From the NCBI GenBank assembly GCA_021604865.1, contig BQJU01000052.1, positions 1 to 48,349 on the forward strand: a stretch of DNA of 48,349 bases. The letters are read 5' to 3'. Within the stretch, counting starts at the first letter, position 1. Each line of letters begins with the position of its first letter. Source of the DNA: Saprospiraceae bacterium (GTDB lineage Bacteria; Bacteroidota; Bacteroidia; Chitinophagales; Saprospiraceae). Below are positions 33,350 to 42,011 of this stretch, piece by piece. Under the pieces are notes generated by a model. It saw only the letters and a program-made list of their open reading frames with translations, was not told the DNA's origin and ran no database searches. The position numbers and the translations under genes were made by a program.

Positions 33350-33498
33350 CATTTGGACGCCCCAATCTGGCCAATCCGGATTTAGTATATCGCATGAAAA
33401 ATGACCTGGATTTGAATGCTTCTGATTTTGATACATTCTATACTCTTGGTGAAAAAGGATATACGGATTATCCTACCTACCTAACCATTCAGTCATAA
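33346..33498 (+). pseudogene. 3' remnant of an Old Yellow Enzyme (alkene reductase) gene
   Basis: The frame overlapping the end of the MDR gene reads LAFGRPNLANPDLVYRMKN, then LDLNASDFDTFYTLGEKGYTDYPTYL, followed by a stop. This matches the C-terminal end of OYE/NemA-type reductases, whose pattern is FGR.F.ANPDLV.R......LN..D..TFY..G..GYTDYP. About 310 N-terminal residues including the FMN-binding barrel are absent, and there is no start codon of its own. It is a relic, now placed directly behind another ene/quinone reductase. Confidence 0.8.
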
Positions 33499-33544
33499 AA
33501 GGACGTCTATCCATTGGAATCATAAAAATTAAAATTCCAATGTG

Positions 33545-34081
33545 ATGAAAAAATACACAGCACTTCTTATTGTAGCGATCATTATTTGCCTGCTAAGTTG
33601 TCAGAAAGGGCCAAATAATGACGTATTGACGGGCGAAAAACCTGAAATTCCATCAGATTTCGATATTGACTTAAATAATGATGGCAACCCGGATTTTGCT
33701 ATCCACTATTTTGATGCTGAAATTAATACCCTTGGAGGGTCAGCTATTTTTGGTGTTATTGAACCGTATGGTGAAAATGAAGTATTGTTAAAAGAAACGG
33801 AACCAAAACTATTTTTACGGAACATAGGAGAGGTTCAACCTACCGTTGAAGATCCCCTTATTTGGGTGAATACAGGTTGGTTAATGACTTTGGTGGATAT
33901 TGAAGTTAGTGAATCCGGTAGTTGGCCAGAAAAATGGGCGATAAATAGCACTGAAACATTCGAGTTTTACTTTTTAGGGTTTAAATTAATTGAAAATAAC
34001 GATACCAAGACGGGCTGGATGAAATTGAGCATCGATAGCAATAATGGTGAAATTCAGGTTGTTGAAATTGGATTTTTATAG
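33545..34081 (+). CDS. lipoprotein of unknown function
   Basis: A 178-residue lipoprotein: MKKYTALLIVAIIICLLSCQKG with a lipobox at LLSC. The mature part contains DFDIDLNNDGNPDFAIHYFD, a D-x-N-x-D-G-x-x-D calcium-loop-like sequence (FG-GAP or dockerin-like), then beta strands. I do not recognise the family beyond this. The GTG one codon earlier is an alternative start. It is convergent with the receiver-only regulator gene. Confidence 0.78.
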   Translation: MKKYTALLIVAIIICLLSCQKGPNNDVLTGEKPEIPSDFDIDLNNDGNPDFAIHYFDAEINTLGGSAIFGVIEPYGENEVLLKETEPKLFLRNIGEVQPTVEDPLIWVNTGWLMTLVDIEVSESGSWPEKWAINSTETFEFYFLGFKLIENNDTKTGWMKLSIDSNNGEIQVVEIGFL

Positions 34082-34149
34082 CGCATATTGGAAATTCCAG
34101 TATTGGCACTAAATTCGGATTTAATACCCTCAATTTAGCAAAGCGACCC

Positions 34150-34581
34150 TTATTCCTCACTCCTAAGGAATGTGTTGCGAAAACTATTAATTTGTTCAGG
34201 ACTAACAATTTCCTGTCGCTCATTCGCCCGCTCGATGACAGCGCGAAGTTCCTGGTCATCAACTGGTTTGAGTAAAAATAAGATACCTGTTTTTTTAAGG
34301 GCTTTCAGAATGGGTCCATTGTGAGCTGTGACAAAGATAACGGGGAAAGACAAAGGGAATAGTTGGTAAACGAGGTCAAAGCCATTCAATCCGGGCATGG
34401 AAATGTCAAGTAGCAACAGATCTGGCGGTGATTTACGTAGTAGTTTGATCGCTGCAAAAGGGTCGGAGAAAGTGGCGACGATATCCACCTGAGGGCAGTA
34501 TTCGCCCAGCAGCCATTGGAGGGTTTCCAGGCTGCGAAGTTCATCGTCTAATAATATGGTTTTGATTTTATCTGGCTTCAT
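34150..34581 (-). CDS. receiver-only response regulator (LytTR output domain absent)
   Basis: A 143-residue CheY-like receiver. The acidic pair is D12/D13 (ILLDDE), the phosphoryl site D59 (LLLLDISMPGLNG), then the conserved T in IFVTAHN and K in LLKPVD. The sequence and its position behind a LytS-type kinase suggest descent from a LytTR regulator, which would be about 240 residues, but it ends in the linker (PEQINSFRNTFLRSEE) with no DNA-binding domain. Only 68 bp remain before the convergent gene, and no LytTR remnant is visible there. Its ATG overlaps the kinase stop by four bases, so the pair is translationally coupled. It may act as a phosphate sink or protein-binding output. Confidence 0.85.
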   Translation of the reverse strand: MKPDKIKTILLDDELRSLETLQWLLGEYCPQVDIVATFSDPFAAIKLLRKSPPDLLLLDISMPGLNGFDLVYQLFPLSFPVIFVTAHNGPILKALKKTGILFLLKPVDDQELRAVIERANERQEIVSPEQINSFRNTFLRSEE

Positions 34582-37500
34582 GATAAGGGAAGTTTGAGGT
34601 GGACCCGGGTTCCGGCAGGTCGACCAATTTCATCGTACAAGTCGGTGATAAATACTTGATCCCGAAACGTTTTATTGTGATTGAGCATACTGATGCGATC
34701 AGTCGTTATTTTCATGCCTTTCGACTCGTGCATCACCAGTGATGTCTTGCGCAATTTCTCTGCTTTATTACGTCCGATACCATTGTCCTCGATCACACAT
34801 TGCAGCATGCCTGCTTCGGGAAAAATGCTGACTTTGAGGATACTCTCCTCTTTCTGGCTTTGCATCAAACCATGCCAGATGGCATTTTCTACAAAAGGCT
34901 GGAAAATCAGCGGGGCAATTTCAATCTCTTCGGTATCAAGTGTGGGGTCGACGTCCAGCTGGAATTCAAATTTATTGTCAAACCGCATCGCCTCCATTTC
35001 TACATATAGCCGCAAGGCCACCAGCTCTTGGTCCAGCGGAATTTTATGGCTTTTTGAATGGTCGAGAATCATGCGAATTAGTCTAGAAAATTTAGTCAGG
35101 TAGCGGGAAGCCTCCCGGGGTTTGTTTTTGATGATGTACCAATTGATAGAATTCAGACAATTGAATAGAAAATGCGGATTCATTTGTGCCCGTAAAGCGA
35201 TCAACTGTGCCTCAGAAAGGTCGCGGTCTAAGGCCAGCAACTGTTGTTCCTGTTCCTTTTGGCGTTCTTTTACTTGTTTTCTTTTTTGATAAAACTGGAG
35301 TAACCTATATATAATTGTTCCCAAAACGAGTAGGATTATCGTCCGAAACCAACCCGTTTCCCAAAAGGGCGGATGGATGATCAGTTCCAGTGTTTTTACC
35401 TGATCCGACCATCGGTAGTGCTGATTGGCGGCTTTTACTTTAAACCGGTAATATCCGGTAGGCAGGTTGGTGTAACTCACATAACTACGATTGCCGCTAT
35501 ACACCCAATCCTCATCGTAGCCCTCCAATTGGTAGGCAAAAGTATTTCGAGCATTTTCAGTAAAATTAAGCGCCCCCAATTCCAAAGAAAAATGATTTTG
35601 CCAATGACTGAGGGAGATGGAAGATAAATGATTGATTGGTTGGTCCAAAGCTATCTTTTGATCGAATACCCGGAAATTACGCAGGTAAGCCACTGGTCCG
35701 GCAACACCGTTCAAAGTATCCGGATCAAACAGATGAAATCCCCTAAATGCAGCACTGACGATCCGGCCATCCGGCAAGGTGATCATCGAACCAATCTTCG
35801 GAAACATTTCATCTCGATAATCATAGTTGACAAATACGCCCTCGTCGGGGTCAAAAAAACCAATACCACTTTCTGTTCCCAGCCATATACCCGACCTGAG
35901 GCCCATTTCTATTTCAAAAATAATATTGCCCCCAGGAGTTTCTTCGTTGAGAAACAGGTCAAATTTGGCCTGCTCCGGGTCGGCTGACAGCAATCGATTT
36001 AGCCCACCACCTCGGGTGGCAATCCAGAGGTTGTGTTCCTCATCCAATGCCAGGTCGGTAACATTAGCACGGCTTAATCCGGCTTTGGTTTCGGTTTGCT
36101 GACCAAAGTACGTGAATTTGTCGCCCATACCATCAAAACACCACAAACCTTCCTCGGCACCTATCCAAACCCGTCCAGATTTATCCGCCAATATTCGATT
36201 AATGGTGGCTTTTTCCAATAGGTGATCGATGATCTTTTCAGTGGTCAAATCGATACGATAAATGCCATCCCCTTTGGTTCCCGCCCACAGCTGGTTATGA
36301 TACACACAAAGTGCCGAAATATGATTGGATTCCAACTTGTGGCCACCCGATAAAAAAGGAAAAATTGTACGACTACCGGCATCCAGAAAAAGTAGCCCTT
36401 CATCCGTTCCGATCCACAATCGTCGATGCTGATCAAAACACAAATCGTCGAACAGAACGTCAGTATCTTCTTCAGCCACCATTTTTTTGTAAGAGATGGC
36501 TTTTAAATGATTTTGCTTCCAATCCCAAATTATCAATCCATTGCCCCGCAGCGTACCGATATAAAGTAGATTGCCCGAAGGAGATAGGGCATAGGACCGC
36601 TGCCAGTTTCTTTTATTCAATTCCGGATTGACATCAGCAAACATCAGCATGGGGAAGGGGTGTCCTGATGTTGCCATCCGTAGAAAGGCCGAATTGCCAC
36701 CAATCCACAAGGCACCATTTTTTGCCCGAAGTCCCCCCAGTAAATTTAAAGGATAAGGGGTTCCGGCGATACGCGGAGATGGACCTGACTGAAGGATGCC
36801 ATCTCGTAGATCGACCCATTGCAGCCCATCCAGCAAGGTTAGCACCAGTATCAAATGATCGTTGTAAGCAAAAATATCTTCAACGGTATTGCTGCCAACT
36901 TCTGGAAGCACACCAGGCTGTTGTTTTTTCTGCACCGTCCATTGTCCGGTTTTGGGATCCAATGACAATAAACCGGTTTGCCAGCTTCCGGCCCAGATTT
37001 TTCCACTTGGGTCCATGTGTAATTGTACATTTAGCGGCTGGTACCAGATTTCAATGGCATCACCAAAGGGGAAAAGTTGAAAAGTATGGTTCTGTTTTTC
37101 AAAGCGATAGATGCCATAATTGGAGCCAATCCATAACAGATTGGGATTTTGCAAATCTGGAATGATTTCTCCCAGAGATCCTGCCAGGGTGTAATTATTG
37201 GCTTCAGAATTAGGCAATTCCGGGTGAAAAATTTCAAAAGAACTGCTGTCTTTGGGCAATTTATGCAAAGCAAAATTATTCGTTCCTACCCACAAATCGC
37301 CATTGCTGTCTTCATAGAGACCATGCACCTGTTCTCCGGATAAACTTGTCAGATCTTCCGGGTTCTTTTCAAAGCGGACCGCTTTTTCAGTCGCCAGGTC
37401 GAAATAACCGAGCCCACCACTTTTACTGGCTAGCCAAAGCCCGCCACTTTTGCTTTTGACGATTTTAAAAATGGTGCCAAAAGGAATGGAAGTCGCATTA

Positions 37501-37736
37501 GCGGGATCATTGTAAAAGGTAGTAAAAGTAGTACCATCATAACGAAACAACCCATAGGTGCCGCCCATCCACAAAAAGCCTTCTTCGTCTTCAACAATGC
37601 TGTAAATGTTGTTAATCGGTTTGTTATCCACCTCATTCACCTGGATAATATGAAAATCCGGCAACTGGCCACTTGCGCCTCCCCAGCATAAACCAAAGAT
37701 GACGCCCCACAATAAACGACACCAACCATTTTTCAT
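34578..37736 (-). CDS. two-component sensor histidine kinase with extracytoplasmic propeller (LytS-type kinase)
   Basis: A 1052-residue membrane kinase. A signal peptide (MKNGWCRLLWGVIFGLCWGGASG) precedes a long beta-propeller of two-component regulator propeller repeats (residues about 35-700; recurrent N-x-I-x-x-I-x-x-D-x-x-G-x-x-W-x-G units such as IYSIVEDEEGFLWMGGTYGL). Then come a Y_Y_Y domain (about 715-785: FAYQLEGYDEDWVY, LPTGYYRFKVKAANQH), one TM helix (about 795-815), a coiled coil, and a LytS/YehU-type kinase domain with the phospho-acceptor H855 in QMNPHFLFNCLNSINW. The ATP-binding motif is FQPFVENAIWHGL with IEDNGIGRNKAE. It senses an outside ligand, often a glycan in this phylum, and phosphorylates the adjacent receivers. 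Confidence 0.93.
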   Translation of the reverse strand: MKNGWCRLLWGVIFGLCWGGASGQLPDFHIIQVNEVDNKPINNIYSIVEDEEGFLWMGGTYGLFRYDGTTFTTFYNDPANATSIPFGTIFKIVKSKSGGLWLASKSGGLGYFDLATEKAVRFEKNPEDLTSLSGEQVHGLYEDSNGDLWVGTNNFALHKLPKDSSSFEIFHPELPNSEANNYTLAGSLGEIIPDLQNPNLLWIGSNYGIYRFEKQNHTFQLFPFGDAIEIWYQPLNVQLHMDPSGKIWAGSWQTGLLSLDPKTGQWTVQKKQQPGVLPEVGSNTVEDIFAYNDHLILVLTLLDGLQWVDLRDGILQSGPSPRIAGTPYPLNLLGGLRAKNGALWIGGNSAFLRMATSGHPFPMLMFADVNPELNKRNWQRSYALSPSGNLLYIGTLRGNGLIIWDWKQNHLKAISYKKMVAEEDTDVLFDDLCFDQHRRLWIGTDEGLLFLDAGSRTIFPFLSGGHKLESNHISALCVYHNQLWAGTKGDGIYRIDLTTEKIIDHLLEKATINRILADKSGRVWIGAEEGLWCFDGMGDKFTYFGQQTETKAGLSRANVTDLALDEEHNLWIATRGGGLNRLLSADPEQAKFDLFLNEETPGGNIIFEIEMGLRSGIWLGTESGIGFFDPDEGVFVNYDYRDEMFPKIGSMITLPDGRIVSAAFRGFHLFDPDTLNGVAGPVAYLRNFRVFDQKIALDQPINHLSSISLSHWQNHFSLELGALNFTENARNTFAYQLEGYDEDWVYSGNRSYVSYTNLPTGYYRFKVKAANQHYRWSDQVKTLELIIHPPFWETGWFRTIILLVLGTIIYRLLQFYQKRKQVKERQKEQEQQLLALDRDLSEAQLIALRAQMNPHFLFNCLNSINWYIIKNKPREASRYLTKFSRLIRMILDHSKSHKIPLDQELVALRLYVEMEAMRFDNKFEFQLDVDPTLDTEEIEIAPLIFQPFVENAIWHGLMQSQKEESILKVSIFPEAGMLQCVIEDNGIGRNKAEKLRKTSLVMHESKGMKITTDRISMLNHNKTFRDQVFITDLYDEIGRPAGTRVHLKLPLS

Positions 37737-37781
37737 ACGATCCTCTAGTTATACTTTTGTTTCAATGGGTTGAGTCTGACA

Positions 37782-37834
37782 GTATCGGCCCAACCGATAC
37801 GATCTGATTTCTGACCTCTGACAGCGCAGCGACC
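37782..37834. repeat. hairpin and TCTGACAGC word in the kinase/regulator spacer
   Basis: GTATCGG (37782-37788) and CCGATAC (37794-37800) form a 7-bp stem with a 5-nt loop. It is followed by TCTGACAGCGCAGCGACC (37817-37834), a member of the dispersed family clustered at 31.7-32.3 kb; the last base overlaps the stop codon of the LytTR regulator. The same family leaves a partial copy at the 3' end of the receiver-only gene (34137-34148). Confidence 0.6.
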
Positions 37835-38583
37835 TAATCCCTATTCTGCATCGCCATCATCACCTGCTCCCGCCGTCGCCGTGCCACCTCAATTTCCGTT
37901 TGATCTTTCATCCTGATACCTCCTTTTCCGAGGTAATTTTCCGTAAAATCCAGATTGATCAGATGAGATTTGTGTACCCGTAAAAATCCATATACACTCA
38001 ATATTTCTTCGTATTCTTTTAAGGTCCTGGACGCCAGAAACCGCCGGTTATTAGTTAAATAAAACTGAGTGTAATTCCGGTCGGCTTCACAGCGAATAAT
38101 TTCTTTGGTCTCATAAAAATAGACCCCATCGGTAGTCGGAATAGCCAATCGGAAGTCATGGTCCCGACCCACTTTTAAATTGCGGAGAAAATTTTTATAC
38201 AAAGCACTCTGCGGATCCTGACTTTTCTTTTTTTCAAGATATCGCCGGACGGCAATTTGCAGATCGTCAGGGTCAATAGGTTTCAACAAATAATCAAGGG
38301 CACTCAAGCGAACTGCCTGAATCGCATACTCATTAAAGGCGGTAGTGAAAATGATATCAAAGTTCCATTCCCCCAGAGCCTCCAAAAGGTCGAACCCATT
38401 CATTTGTGGCATGATCACATCCAAAAAAAGAAGGTCAGGTTGGAAATTTTTAATCAGTGCCAGTCCTTCTCTTACATCTCCGGTAGCTTTGAGCGTTGAA
38501 ATTTCTGGTGTATACAGCCCGATGAGCTCTATCAAGACTTCCCGAGCTTTGGTTTCATCATCTATGATCAAGGCTTTTAACAT
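37834..38583 (-). CDS. LytTR-family response regulator
   Basis: A 249-residue regulator with an N-terminal receiver (residues 1-120: LKALIIDDE, phospho-site D55 in LLFLDVIMPQMNG, FTTAFNEYA, and K in YLLKPID) and a C-terminal LytTR DNA-binding domain (about 145-245: FRLAIPTTDGVYFYETKEIIRCEADRNYTQFYL, RTLKEYEEIL, FLRVHKSHLINL, GGIRMKD). The ATG at 38583 (MLKALIIDDE) was chosen; 25 further upstream codons do not belong to the fold. It is encoded just upstream of the kinase, separated by about 97 bp containing repeats, and is the likely DNA-binding output of that kinase. Confidence 0.93.
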   Translation of the reverse strand: MLKALIIDDETKAREVLIELIGLYTPEISTLKATGDVREGLALIKNFQPDLLFLDVIMPQMNGFDLLEALGEWNFDIIFTTAFNEYAIQAVRLSALDYLLKPIDPDDLQIAVRRYLEKKKSQDPQSALYKNFLRNLKVGRDHDFRLAIPTTDGVYFYETKEIIRCEADRNYTQFYLTNNRRFLASRTLKEYEEILSVYGFLRVHKSHLINLDFTENYLGKGGIRMKDQTEIEVARRRREQVMMAMQNRD

Positions 38584-38783
38584 GAAGACTGGATTTATCT
38601 GATATTGAGAATTAGAAAGTGTTTGTATTAGGTTGTAATTCAAGTTGTCAACCGGCATTAGCAGTTTATTAAACTACTGAAAATTGGTTAGCCCAAAATA
38701 CTCCGGGCCAACCATTTTAAATAAAAGATACTTTGTTTTTCGGGTGAATTCAACAATAAGCGGATAATTTTGCGCACTTTTTC

Positions 38784-39359
38784 TTAAAAAGAAACCAGGC
38801 GATAAGCAGCTGAAACCTGAAATACATTTTGTCGACTATCCTTTAATTGTTTATGAAAAGGGCCGAATCCCAGGTTGTAGCGGGCATCAAAGCTCCAACG
38901 ATCCGAGAGCTGGTATTCAACACCGACTACGCCTGCCAGGGTAGTAGATTCATATTTGTGTTTGAGATCTACTTTGTCAATACCATTTTCTTTCTCACCT
39001 GGCAATAGCTTTGCACGCATCAAAAAGCCTATTTGACCACCTGCCAATACGTTAAGTCGTGGCAATACCTGGTACTTCGCCAGGACAGGTACATTAAGGT
39101 ACATTGCGCGTTCCTTGGTTGACTTGTCCTTGGCGTTCTGTCCCTGACGAGAGAGTAAAACCTCAGTTTGTAAAGCAAATCTATCCGTAAGGGAATAGGT
39201 GCCATGGACACCAGCATGGTACAATATAGTCCCTTTGGAATCCTTGATTTTGGTGTAATTGGAATATTGACGGCCTGCTTTTAATCCTGCTGAAAAGGAT
39301 TGTGCCTGAAGGCTTAGGCCAAAGCAAACAAATAAAGCAAATAGCAATTGTTTTTTCAT
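38784..39359 (-). CDS. outer-membrane beta-barrel (porin-like) protein
   Basis: A 191-residue exported barrel protein with signal peptide MKKQLLFALFVCFGLSLQAQ. Strands alternate through the mature chain (FSAGLKAGRQYSNY, YSLTDRFALQTEVLLSRQG, YLNVPVLAKYQVLPRLNVLAGGQIGFLM, STTLAGVVGVEYQL, WSFDARYNLGFG) and it ends NVFQVSAAYRLVSF, with the terminal aromatic of outer-membrane barrels. This matches the small OmpW/PF13568-like barrel group. The frame continues 23 codons upstream, but the ATG at 39359 starts the signal peptide. Function and ligand are unknown. Confidence 0.86.
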   Translation of the reverse strand: MKKQLLFALFVCFGLSLQAQSFSAGLKAGRQYSNYTKIKDSKGTILYHAGVHGTYSLTDRFALQTEVLLSRQGQNAKDKSTKERAMYLNVPVLAKYQVLPRLNVLAGGQIGFLMRAKLLPGEKENGIDKVDLKHKYESTTLAGVVGVEYQLSDRWSFDARYNLGFGPFHKQLKDSRQNVFQVSAAYRLVSF

Positions 39360-39484
39360 GATAAAGTCTGTTAAAAAGGAAATTAGGGTGATTAAAATGA
39401 ATAAAAAAAACATCATAAACTTGTCCATCGTCGAGTGAATTAAATGAGGAATAAATTAGAGCATTTTGGGCATCGGCACTTTGA

Positions 39485-39605
39485 GTACCTGTTTGGAGGT
39501 CAACCTTACGCTTGCGCTGAAGGTTTCTCCGGGCGTCTGCGCCATGCTCCTTCGTGAAGCTTCGGCGCAAGCGAAAGGCTTTGACGATGGCGTGCGGCCG
39601 TAGCC
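39485..39605. repeat. REP-like dispersed repeat, copy 2
   Basis: This copy matches 5806-5927 over about 120 bp, beginning gtacctgtttggaggtca and ending near gcggccgtag. The arms CGCTTGCGCTGAAG and CTTCGGCGCAAGCG are kept, as is the inner GGCG-TCTG-CGCC stem. It has lost two or three bases next to the right arm. It lies between two leftward genes, upstream of the beta-barrel gene, unlike copy 1, which is between convergent genes. Confidence 0.8.
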
Positions 39606-39951
39606 TTTGGGAAGGACTCAGCGCCTTGCTTCGCCGTAGCTTCGCGAAGGCAGAGTAGGAGCATGGACTACCCATACGGGCCCGTACCGGGCAAAACATC
39701 CCTTCGCAGGCGATTGTTGATGCCTCAATATGCTCTTAAACAATACAAATATGCGGCGATGGAGAGAGGGAATACAAATCTGCTTATCCTGCGGTAAATT
39801 GGTTGAGCGAAAGGTAGATTTTCACCAAAAGATTATCGTTCATTTAAAAAGAGGGGAGAAATGAATGTTTGAGCCGACTCATGATCGCTCATAAAGTATA
39901 GCCGGGCCGGGAGGCTCTGGAACTGACTATTTTACTTGTAAGGACACCCTC
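39606..39951. other. 346-bp non-coding gap
   Basis: Immediately right of the REP-like copy lies a GC-rich stretch with overlapping small palindromes (CTTCGCG, ACGGGCCCGT at about 39677), probably a further decayed repeat. The rest, up to the stop of the lipoprotein gene at 39952, shows no gene, no clear terminator and no RNA structure I can support. Confidence 0.5.
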
Positions 39952-41715
39952 CTAATCGATAGCAAAAATTATTATTTTACTTGTATTGGTATCATACAAA
40001 AACAAAGTTTCATAATCCGTATCAAAAGCCATTATTCTGGTTGAAACAGGCAGACTTCCGATGATTGAAAAATTATTGGCATTATAATAATTTTCTTCAC
40101 CAACAGCAACCGATCCATCTTCATCAACGGCGTAGATGTTTTCCAAAAAAGTGCCTAGGTTAGACTGGAGATTAGCGGCCAGTATCTTCTTCTTTTGGTA
40201 GAAAATATACTGTCCATTACCCGAAATCACCGCCGTTCTTCCCGTTGAACTACCACTATTAGAAGCATCTACCTCTACCAGTTGGTTCCCTTGTAGGTTA
40301 TACCGGAATAACTGACTCCCTGAAGATCCGGTTTCTGCCACGTATAAAACAGTTCCACTGGGGTTTTTTAATAAATCTGGCTGATAGATGGAGCCTGTGG
40401 CTTGAAGTAAAGCCCCTGTAGTACCATTGACTAATTTGATATTATTCCATTGATCTTCACTGGTAAAAGCTACCCGGTTGCCTTCCATTACAACAAGCCG
40501 ATATGGGTTTCCATCCCAGGTTCCTGCATTAGCATCTACATGGAATGTATAGTCGATTTCTTGAGTATTTAGGTCTATAACCGCCATTTCTGTACTGCCA
40601 AAGTTAGCTATAAAAAGTAAGTCTCCATCCTGGCTAAAATCCATGTCAGTGGGCGAAGACCCCACAAAGATTGTTTTTTCAACAACGCTCTGTTCCTTAT
40701 TGATAAAAAGAAGTGAATTATTCACCTTATCCAGACCATAGATATAGGGCCTGTTGGGATCAACCACCATAGCTTCTATCTGAGTACCTACATCGATGGA
40801 TTCTCCTGAATATTCAACCGATTCGATATTGCTAAAGGATTCTTCATTATTGGATAGGACCATGCCAATCCGATAGTAATAGGTTGAAAATATTTGAAGG
40901 TCATTATCAAAGTAATCCACGTCATTTACATCGTTAACGACATTGATGACCTGAAAGAAATTAGTACTTCCTTTCGATCTATATATTTTGTAATTGGCAA
41001 AGTCAGGCTCGTCTGAAACAGTCCAGTTTAAGGAAATACCATTCGATTCAGCCTGGAGGGGGCTTAAAACTATTGCATTTGGGAGGGGCCGAATGGACAG
41101 GTTTAAAGTTGCGGTACTAAAATTGCCATCCAAATCTGTTGCTTTTACCTGAATGACATGATCTGCTTCTGTCAATGTACTTATAGTTAAAGTCGCTACC
41201 CCATTACTATTTGCATTTGTTGTAGATAATAGGCCGTCAATATCACTACTCCACTCCAGGTTTATATCCTGAGGGGCATCACTATCATCACCTACATTAG
41301 CTGTAATTTCCACTTCCGCTCCTATATCAAAAACGCTCTGATTTGCTGGCGATACAATTGAAATCATGGGTGCTTCGAAAACCCCTTGTACCAAATTGAT
41401 AATAACATTCGCAATTTGACCTGATGCTACATTAGCAGGAGCAATGCCCGAACCGATTCCCGGATGGGTAGCATTCACCTGATAAATACCTGGAGGTACA
41501 TCATTAATTAATACGGTGCCGGTAGCTCCTGTTTGAATGGTTTGAGTTTCAGGGATGGTTGAAATAAGGGCGTTATCTACCAATTGGTTAAAACTTTTAA
41601 CCGTGACAAAAATAGCACCCGGTTCCTCTCCCGGCCCCATATCATCATCGTCCCGACAGGAAAAACAGAGAAGGGTAATGCCAAGGATAAAAGTTAAGAA
41701 CAATTTTGCATTCAT
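39952..41715 (-). CDS. surface lipoprotein with carboxypeptidase-regulatory-like, Ig-like, FN3 and beta-propeller domains
   Basis: A 587-residue lipoprotein: MNAKLFLTFILGITLLCFSCRDDDD with lipobox CFSC and an acidic stretch directly after the lipid Cys, which in Bacteroidota can favour surface export. Domains in order are a CarboxypepD_reg-like sandwich (about 33-112: GAIFVTVKS... GTVLINDVPPGIYQVNATHPG), an Ig/PKD-like domain (about 115-210), an FN3 domain (about 213-300: ISLNWTVSDEPDFANYKIYRSKG), and a YVTN/NHL-like beta-propeller (about 305-587: SSPTDMDFSQDGDLLFIANFGSTEMAVIDLNTQEI). These are binding modules; no catalytic motif is seen. Monocistronic, leftward. Confidence 0.85.
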   Translation of the reverse strand: MNAKLFLTFILGITLLCFSCRDDDDMGPGEEPGAIFVTVKSFNQLVDNALISTIPETQTIQTGATGTVLINDVPPGIYQVNATHPGIGSGIAPANVASGQIANVIINLVQGVFEAPMISIVSPANQSVFDIGAEVEITANVGDDSDAPQDINLEWSSDIDGLLSTTNANSNGVATLTISTLTEADHVIQVKATDLDGNFSTATLNLSIRPLPNAIVLSPLQAESNGISLNWTVSDEPDFANYKIYRSKGSTNFFQVINVVNDVNDVDYFDNDLQIFSTYYYRIGMVLSNNEESFSNIESVEYSGESIDVGTQIEAMVVDPNRPYIYGLDKVNNSLLFINKEQSVVEKTIFVGSSPTDMDFSQDGDLLFIANFGSTEMAVIDLNTQEIDYTFHVDANAGTWDGNPYRLVVMEGNRVAFTSEDQWNNIKLVNGTTGALLQATGSIYQPDLLKNPSGTVLYVAETGSSGSQLFRYNLQGNQLVEVDASNSGSSTGRTAVISGNGQYIFYQKKKILAANLQSNLGTFLENIYAVDEDGSVAVGEENYYNANNFSIIGSLPVSTRIMAFDTDYETLFLYDTNTSKIIIFAID

Positions 41716-41910
41716 GAACTAATAGATTTCCTTAATTTAATAATAAAACTTTAAGGCCAATCGATCCATTTTTACATTGCTCCGGCGCGTAGGCAGGATG
41801 ACCTGTCAATTCCATGATTAAGAGCAATAGTGCAAATAATAAAAGAATTGAAAATAACTTTTAAAGTTATATAAAGACAGGTACGCATGGTTTGGATTGA
41901 GCGACTTTTT

Positions 41911-41951
41911 GCGTTTATTTAAAGGCAATTCTTTCGCCTTTAAATAAACGC
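41911..41951. other. long perfect hairpin without T-run
   Basis: GCGTTTATTTAAAGGC (41911-41926) and its exact complement (41936-41951) form a 16-bp stem with a 9-nt loop. It lies about 110 bp downstream of the leftward NTF2-like gene. It has no T-run on either side, so it may be an RNA-processing or terminator-like element used without a U-tract. Confidence 0.6.
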
Positions 41952-42011
41952 TATTAAAACATTCCTGCAAAATAATAATTTAAATGGAGAATAAACAGAA
42001 AATAGGAGAGT

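Noticed and set aside
34578-37736. Several plus-strand frames of 60-165 codons opposite the kinase gene
   Set aside because: They mirror the repetitive propeller coding sequence, lack any family features, and overlap a well-supported gene along their whole length.
39181-39699. Long leftward frame over the REP-like copy, producing a peptide similar to the one from the other copy
   Set aside because: The shared peptide (KEHGADA...LQRKRK) arises simply because the two DNA repeats are alike. The frame runs out of phase through the start of the beta-barrel gene and has no domain.
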